From the NCBI GenBank assembly GCA_964613385.1, contig CAZTGZ010000011.1, positions 15,384-79,383 on the forward strand: 64,000 nt of DNA, written 5' to 3'. The notes beneath the pieces are model-generated. The model had not been told where the DNA came from. It made no database searches and saw nothing but the letters and a program-made list of their open reading frames with translations. Source of the stretch: CAZTGZ01 sp964613385. Lineage in GTDB: Bacteria; Bacteroidota; Bacteroidia; NS11-12g; UBA9320. Made by a program: the position numbers and the translations under genes. How positions within the stretch are numbered: the stretch's first letter is position 1; every line of letters starts with the position of its first letter. Positions 60,787-64,000 of this stretch are shown here, one piece after another.

Positions 60787-61879
60787 TTATTCATTTTTTC
60801 CGGCAAATTGCATCAAATAAGATTTGAAAAACTCATTCAAATCCCCATCCAATACATCCTGCACATTTGAGGTTTCATAACTGGTTCTCAGATCTTTAGC
60901 CAACTTATACGGATGCAGTACATAATTTCTGATCTGAGATCCCCATTCTATTTTCATCTTGCTCGCCTCAACCGCATCTCTGGCCTCGTTTCTTCGTCTC
61001 AATTCCAATTCATACAGTTTTGACTTAAGCATTTTGAGTGCTTTTTCTTTATTGGCATTCTGTGAGCGTTCCTGTTGGCATTCGATTACCAATCCGGATG
61101 GTGCATGACGAAGCCGAACCGCTGTTTCTACTTTATTTACATTCTGCCCACCTTTACCACTCGAACGGTATGTTTCCCAGGTAATTTCACTTTCGTTGAT
61201 CTCAATTTTAATGGAATCATCTACAATTGGATAAACATACACCGATGCAAATGAAGTATGTCTCCTTGCATTAGAATCGAAAGGAGAAATCCGAACTAAG
61301 CGATGAACACCATTTTCACCCTTCAGGTAACCATAAGCAAATTCACCTAAAACCTCTATGGACACAGATTTAATCCCGGCTACATCACCATCAACCTCGT
61401 CGATAATGTTGGCTTTATAACCGTTTTTTTCTGCCCACATCAAATACATGCGCATAATCATGGATGCCCAATCGTTGCTTTCTGTCCCTCCTGCTCCGGC
61501 GTTAATTTCAAGAATGGCATCCATTTGATCCTCTTCCCCACTCAGCATATTTTTAAACTCGAGATTTTCAAGCAACTCCAGGCTTTTTCGGTATTGTTCG
61601 TCCAGCTCTTCTTCGCTAATCTCTCCTGCCTGTCTAAACTCGAGCAAAATGTCTAAATCTGCCACGGACGTCTCAACTTCAGCAAATGCGTCAGTCCAGA
61701 TTTTCTTCTTTTTGATTTCTTTGAGATGTGCCTCCGCCTTTTTTGGATCGTCCCAAAAAACGGGGTCATGCGTGAGTTGTTCCTCCTCTTCTATCAGTGC
61801 CAGTTTCCTGGCTACGTCAAAGATACCTCCCCAGGGCCTTGATTCTACCCTTTAAATCCTGCAATTGTTCAATTGTCAT
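60787..61879 (-). CDS. prfB: Peptide chain release factor 2 with programmed +1 frameshift
   Basis: RF2 ends translation at UGA and UAA. The ATG at 61877-61879 opens a 20-codon frame ending CTT at 61820-61822, followed by in-frame TGA (61817-61819). A +1 shift at CTT-T gives GAC (61816-61818), and the frame continues for 343 codons to the stop, so the product is 363 residues, close to E. coli RF2. The shifted part shows DVARKLALIEEEEQLTHDP, SPF (198-200, stop recognition) and GGQ (243-245, peptide release). A later Met at 61665 would yield a truncated protein and is not the true start. The SD-like GGGGAGG precedes the shift site. Confidence 0.96.
61817..61832 (-). promoter_or_regulatory. RF2 recoding site (SD-like stimulator and slippery CTT TGA)
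   Basis: On the minus strand GGGGAGG (61826-61832) precedes TAT CTT TGA. This matches the E. coli prfB arrangement, in which an internal Shine-Dalgarno interaction and slow UGA decoding at low RF2 drive the +1 shift, giving autoregulation. Seen directly in the sequence; the mechanism is known for the family. Confidence 0.94.
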
Positions 61880-61945
61880 ATTGGTGGTGTAAATTATTTG
61901 ATGAAACCCGAATCCAACGCAATGGATAATCCGGGTTCAATAACT

Positions 61946-62281
61946 TTAATAAAGTTCCGCAATCAATAAATCGCGAATACCACGAATTTCCTCGCGGTTT
62001 ACCTCTCTGTCTGAATGAATAATTAACTCCATAAGGTAGTCAAAATCAGACATTTCTACTACTTCGTCTTCTTCGCTTTCTACATAACCCAATTCAAATG
62101 ACCCATTGGATTCTATGTACTCTGCAGCAAGTCTCAAAATTTTAATTACGGCCGGATCTTTCTCTTCCTTAGCCAATTCTCTGATCGACAACAATTCAGC
62201 AGCAATCGCATCAGAGTCGAAATCTTGGTTAGCCTGCTCTATAAGTTTGGCCAGTCTTTTATTCGCAACTTCGCTTTTCAT
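61946..62281 (-). CDS. Hypothetical acidic helical protein
   Basis: A 111-residue protein, mostly helical by appearance (rich in Glu, Leu, Ile, Ala), with an acidic stretch around ESEEDEVVEMSDFDYLMELI and ending in LLIAELY. No motif I recognise and no membrane segment. It is upstream of prfB on the same strand with a 66-base spacer and is divergent from cinA. A -7 element lies 16 bases upstream of the ATG. Probably a real gene because of the promoter and full codon use; function unknown. Confidence 0.65.
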   Translation of the reverse strand: MKSEVANKRLAKLIEQANQDFDSDAIAAELLSIRELAKEEKDPAVIKILRLAAEYIESNGSFELGYVESEEDEVVEMSDFDYLMELIIHSDREVNREEIRGIRDLLIAELY

Positions 62282-62297
62282 GTTTATTTCAATCCGG

Positions 62298-62305
62298 CAA
62301 AAGTA
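62298..62305 (-). promoter_or_regulatory. -7 element for the 111-residue gene
   Basis: Minus-strand TACTTTTG matches TAnnTTTG, 16 bases before the ATG at 62281. Confidence 0.45.
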
Positions 62306-62383
62306 CTCGTTTTATAGCAAGACCACAACCCAATATAAATCTCCTTCAATATGAATGTCCAATTGCGTAGTTTTGAGGAATTT

Positions 62384-63667
62384 ATGAAAGCTTCCTGCAT
62401 CAGCATCGGGGATGAAATTTTAATCGGACAGGTCGTCGACACAAATTCTTCCTGGATTGCCACCCAACTCAACCTAATCGGTATCGAAGTCATTCAAATA
62501 AGGGTTTGCTCCGATCTGGAATCGGAAATCCATCGAACCCTGAAAGAATGTGAAAAAGTATCCGACATCATCATCGTAACCGGCGGATTAGGACCCACAC
62601 GTGATGATATAACCAGAGAAGCCATCGCTCATTACTTCAATCAATCCTTGCGCATAGATGAAAAGGCGCTTGAAAATATTCGCGATTTACTTACCTCACG
62701 AGGCATACCTGTTGGTGTTCACAATGAAAAACAGGCGCATTTGCCGGATAACAGCCGGACCATTCCCAATATTAAAGGAACAGCGCCCGGAATGTGGATA
62801 GAAGAAAATGGCAAAATACTGGTTTCATTGCCCGGTGTTCCCTTTGAAATGATGGCCATGATGGAATCATTTGTGATTCCGGAATTAAAGCGAATTCAGG
62901 GATTAAGTTCAATCCTGCACAAAACACTGACCGTTGTCAATATTCCTGAAAGCGTCTTAAGCACTCAATTAGAGGCCTTTGAAGATGCGCTGCCCGCTTT
63001 TTTAAAATTGGCATATCTCCCTAACCTCAATGTGGTGAGACTTAGATTAAGCGGCTCTCATACAAATGCAGGATTGCTCGAATCTGAGATGGATAAGCAT
63101 TTACATGAATTGAAACGTATACTGGGCACCCAGTTGAGCACCTCTGAAAATGAATCCCCCGCAGAGCATATTGGAAGTATGTTAAAATCTAAACACCTCA
63201 CAATTGGAACTGCTGAAAGCTGCACAGGTGGATTGTTGGCGAATATGATAGCTTCAGTACCCGGAAGTTCGGCCTATTTTGAAGGAAGTGTCGTGAGCTA
63301 CTCCTACCGGGTCAAAGAAAATCTACTGGGAGTGCCTCCTGAAATAATGGAATCAAAAGGAGCTGTGAGTCGCGAAGTGGTTGAACACATGGCTGAATCT
63401 CTGCATCATTTGCTCAAAACAGACATATCCATTTCCATTTCAGGAATTGCAGGTCCGGATGGCGGCACCCCAAGTAAACCTGTTGGAACGGTTTGGATTT
63501 GTGCCAGATATGAAAATCACAACCATAGTCGGTTGTTCCATTTCAGGGGAAATCGCAAACAAATAATGGAAAGAACCTGTAATACCGCTTTAGAAATAAC
63601 CCGTTGCCTGCTTGAAGGTATAGAAATTCCCAAAGGTATTTATCCAGAAAATTTGCAAGGGAATTGA
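62384..63667 (+). CDS. cinA: CinA family nicotinamide-nucleotide amidohydrolase
   Basis: A 427-residue CinA protein. N-terminal MoaB/MogA-like domain with SIGDEILIGQVVDTNS and VTGGLGPTRDDITREA; the C-terminal amidase domain has TAESCTGGLLA, EGSVVSYSYRVKENLLGV and SGIAGPDGGTPSKPVG. The family combines ADP-ribose pyrophosphatase and NMN deamidase activities to recycle pyridine nucleotides, and was first named for competence in other bacteria. I start at the ATG at 62384; an ATG at 62351 would add 11 residues not usual for the family. The E2 gene starts 47 bases after its stop. Confidence 0.93.
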   Translation: MKASCISIGDEILIGQVVDTNSSWIATQLNLIGIEVIQIRVCSDLESEIHRTLKECEKVSDIIIVTGGLGPTRDDITREAIAHYFNQSLRIDEKALENIRDLLTSRGIPVGVHNEKQAHLPDNSRTIPNIKGTAPGMWIEENGKILVSLPGVPFEMMAMMESFVIPELKRIQGLSSILHKTLTVVNIPESVLSTQLEAFEDALPAFLKLAYLPNLNVVRLRLSGSHTNAGLLESEMDKHLHELKRILGTQLSTSENESPAEHIGSMLKSKHLTIGTAESCTGGLLANMIASVPGSSAYFEGSVVSYSYRVKENLLGVPPEIMESKGAVSREVVEHMAESLHHLLKTDISISISGIAGPDGGTPSKPVGTVWICARYENHNHSRLFHFRGNRKQIMERTCNTALEITRCLLEGIEIPKGIYPENLQGN

Positions 63668-63714
63668 CCGAATAAATGTAAAACTGCATCTTTGCAGGCT
63701 CATAAACACTGTAC

Positions 63715-64000
63715 ATGGCTCAGTTTGAATTGGTAATGCCCAAAATGGGTGAAAGTATCGCAGAAGCGACGATAATCCGATGGTTAAAAAACGAAGGTGA
63801 TCGCATTGAAGCGGACGAACCTGTTTTAGAAATTGCTACGGATAAGGTTGATTCTGAAGTTCCTGCGACACAAGCCGGCTTTTTAGTGAAAAAGCTCTTC
63901 AAAGAAAATGATGTGGTTCCGGTTGGATCTGCCGTAGCCATTATTTCACAGGAATCCGGGAATGATGCCCAAAACAACGCTCCAGTATCCTCTGCACCGG
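63715..64000 (+). CDS. 2-oxo acid dehydrogenase dihydrolipoamide acyltransferase (E2), N-terminal part
   Basis: The first 95 residues of an E2 subunit, continuing past the window end. They form a lipoyl domain with the lipoylated Lys44 in EIATDKVDSEV and the family start LVMPKMGESIAEATI, followed by the Ala/Pro/Ser-rich hinge. Whether the complex acts on branched-chain 2-oxo acids, pyruvate or 2-oxoglutarate cannot be told without the catalytic domain; the pattern MGESIAEAT is frequent in branched-chain E2 proteins. Confidence 0.9.
   Translation, partial: MAQFELVMPKMGESIAEATIIRWLKNEGDRIEADEPVLEIATDKVDSEVPATQAGFLVKKLFKENDVVPVGSAVAIISQESGNDAQNNAPVSSAP

Noticed and set aside
60787..61665. prfB starting at Met 61665
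   Set aside because: It would lack the N-terminal domain; the upstream sequence in the same frame reads normal RF2 back to the +1 shift site.
1..64000. CRISPR array, insertion sequence, prophage or integrase
   Set aside because: No regularly spaced repeats, transposase or integrase motifs, or att-like repeats beside either tRNA were seen.

Overview
The window reads as a compact, mostly core chromosome segment of a Bacteroidota bacterium, probably from the Saprospiria/Chitinophagia side of the phylum (the class is inference). The supporting marks are an LpxC-FabZ fusion, a PorX-type response regulator, six secreted proteins with type IX secretion (T9SS) C-terminal sorting domains, TonB-dependent receptors with carboxypeptidase-like N-terminal domains, a DUF4249 lipoprotein, and promoter -7 elements of the TAnnTTTG type. 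No phage, insertion sequence, integrase, CRISPR array or rRNA is visible. There are two tRNAs, Arg(ACG) and Leu(GAG).

Layout. 1-5.9 kb: partial miaE, a short-chain fatty acid transporter overlapping a free-methionine-sulfoxide reductase, a T9SS cargo protein, an SDR oxidoreductase, and an MlaE/MlaF lipid-transport pair followed at once by an S46 dipeptidyl-peptidase. 8.2-18 kb: a 957-residue T9SS surface protein converging on a dapB-lepB-fmt operon (fmt is cut by a 10-N assembly gap), then mltG, an O-methyltransferase-like protein and a DUF349 protein. 18-25.9 kb: HMG-CoA lyase-like enzyme, an NHL-repeat cargo protein, purC, a LuxC-like acyl-CoA reductase, and the tight run ykuK-like, ruvX, def, UbiA prenyltransferase, maf.

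26-33.6 kb is the most accessory-looking part: two TonB-dependent receptors, a DUF4249 lipoprotein, a di-haem cytochrome c peroxidase-family lipoprotein, and an ECF sigma factor with a 77-residue partner. 33.8-45 kb: uvrA and murF tail to tail, two tandem FG-GAP-type T9SS paralogues with overlapping stop and start, a geranylgeranyl-reductase-family flavoprotein, a mono-haem lipoprotein, a DUF4920 lipoprotein and a lone ABC ATPase. 45-51 kb: the lipid A block lpxD, lpxC/fabZ, lpxA and an HD-domain hydrolase, divergent from porX, which leads into tsaE and an M28 peptidase. 53-64 kb: a beta-CASP hydrolase, gyrA, a TPR protein, a small XRE regulator, an aldehyde dehydrogenase, a small conserved-looking protein, tRNA-Leu, prfB with a programmed +1 frameshift, a small hypothetical, cinA, and the start of a lipoyl E2 subunit.

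How the parts fit: lpxA, lpxC/fabZ and lpxD make lipid A; murF, dapB and mltG serve peptidoglycan; lepB processes exported precursors; fmt, def, prfB, tsaE, miaE and the tRNAs serve translation; gyrA, uvrA and ruvX serve DNA. PorX is the T9SS regulator and six cargo proteins sit in the same window. UbiA and the geranylgeranyl reductase-like protein raise the possibility of isoprenoid ether-lipid chemistry. I found no clear, wholly new system. The observations most worth a second look are the prfB recoding site, the tandem FG-GAP cargo pair, the ATPase/haem-lipoprotein block after lpxA, the receptor/peroxidase/sigma block, and an aldehyde dehydrogenase stop codon embedded in a perfect 18-bp terminator hairpin.
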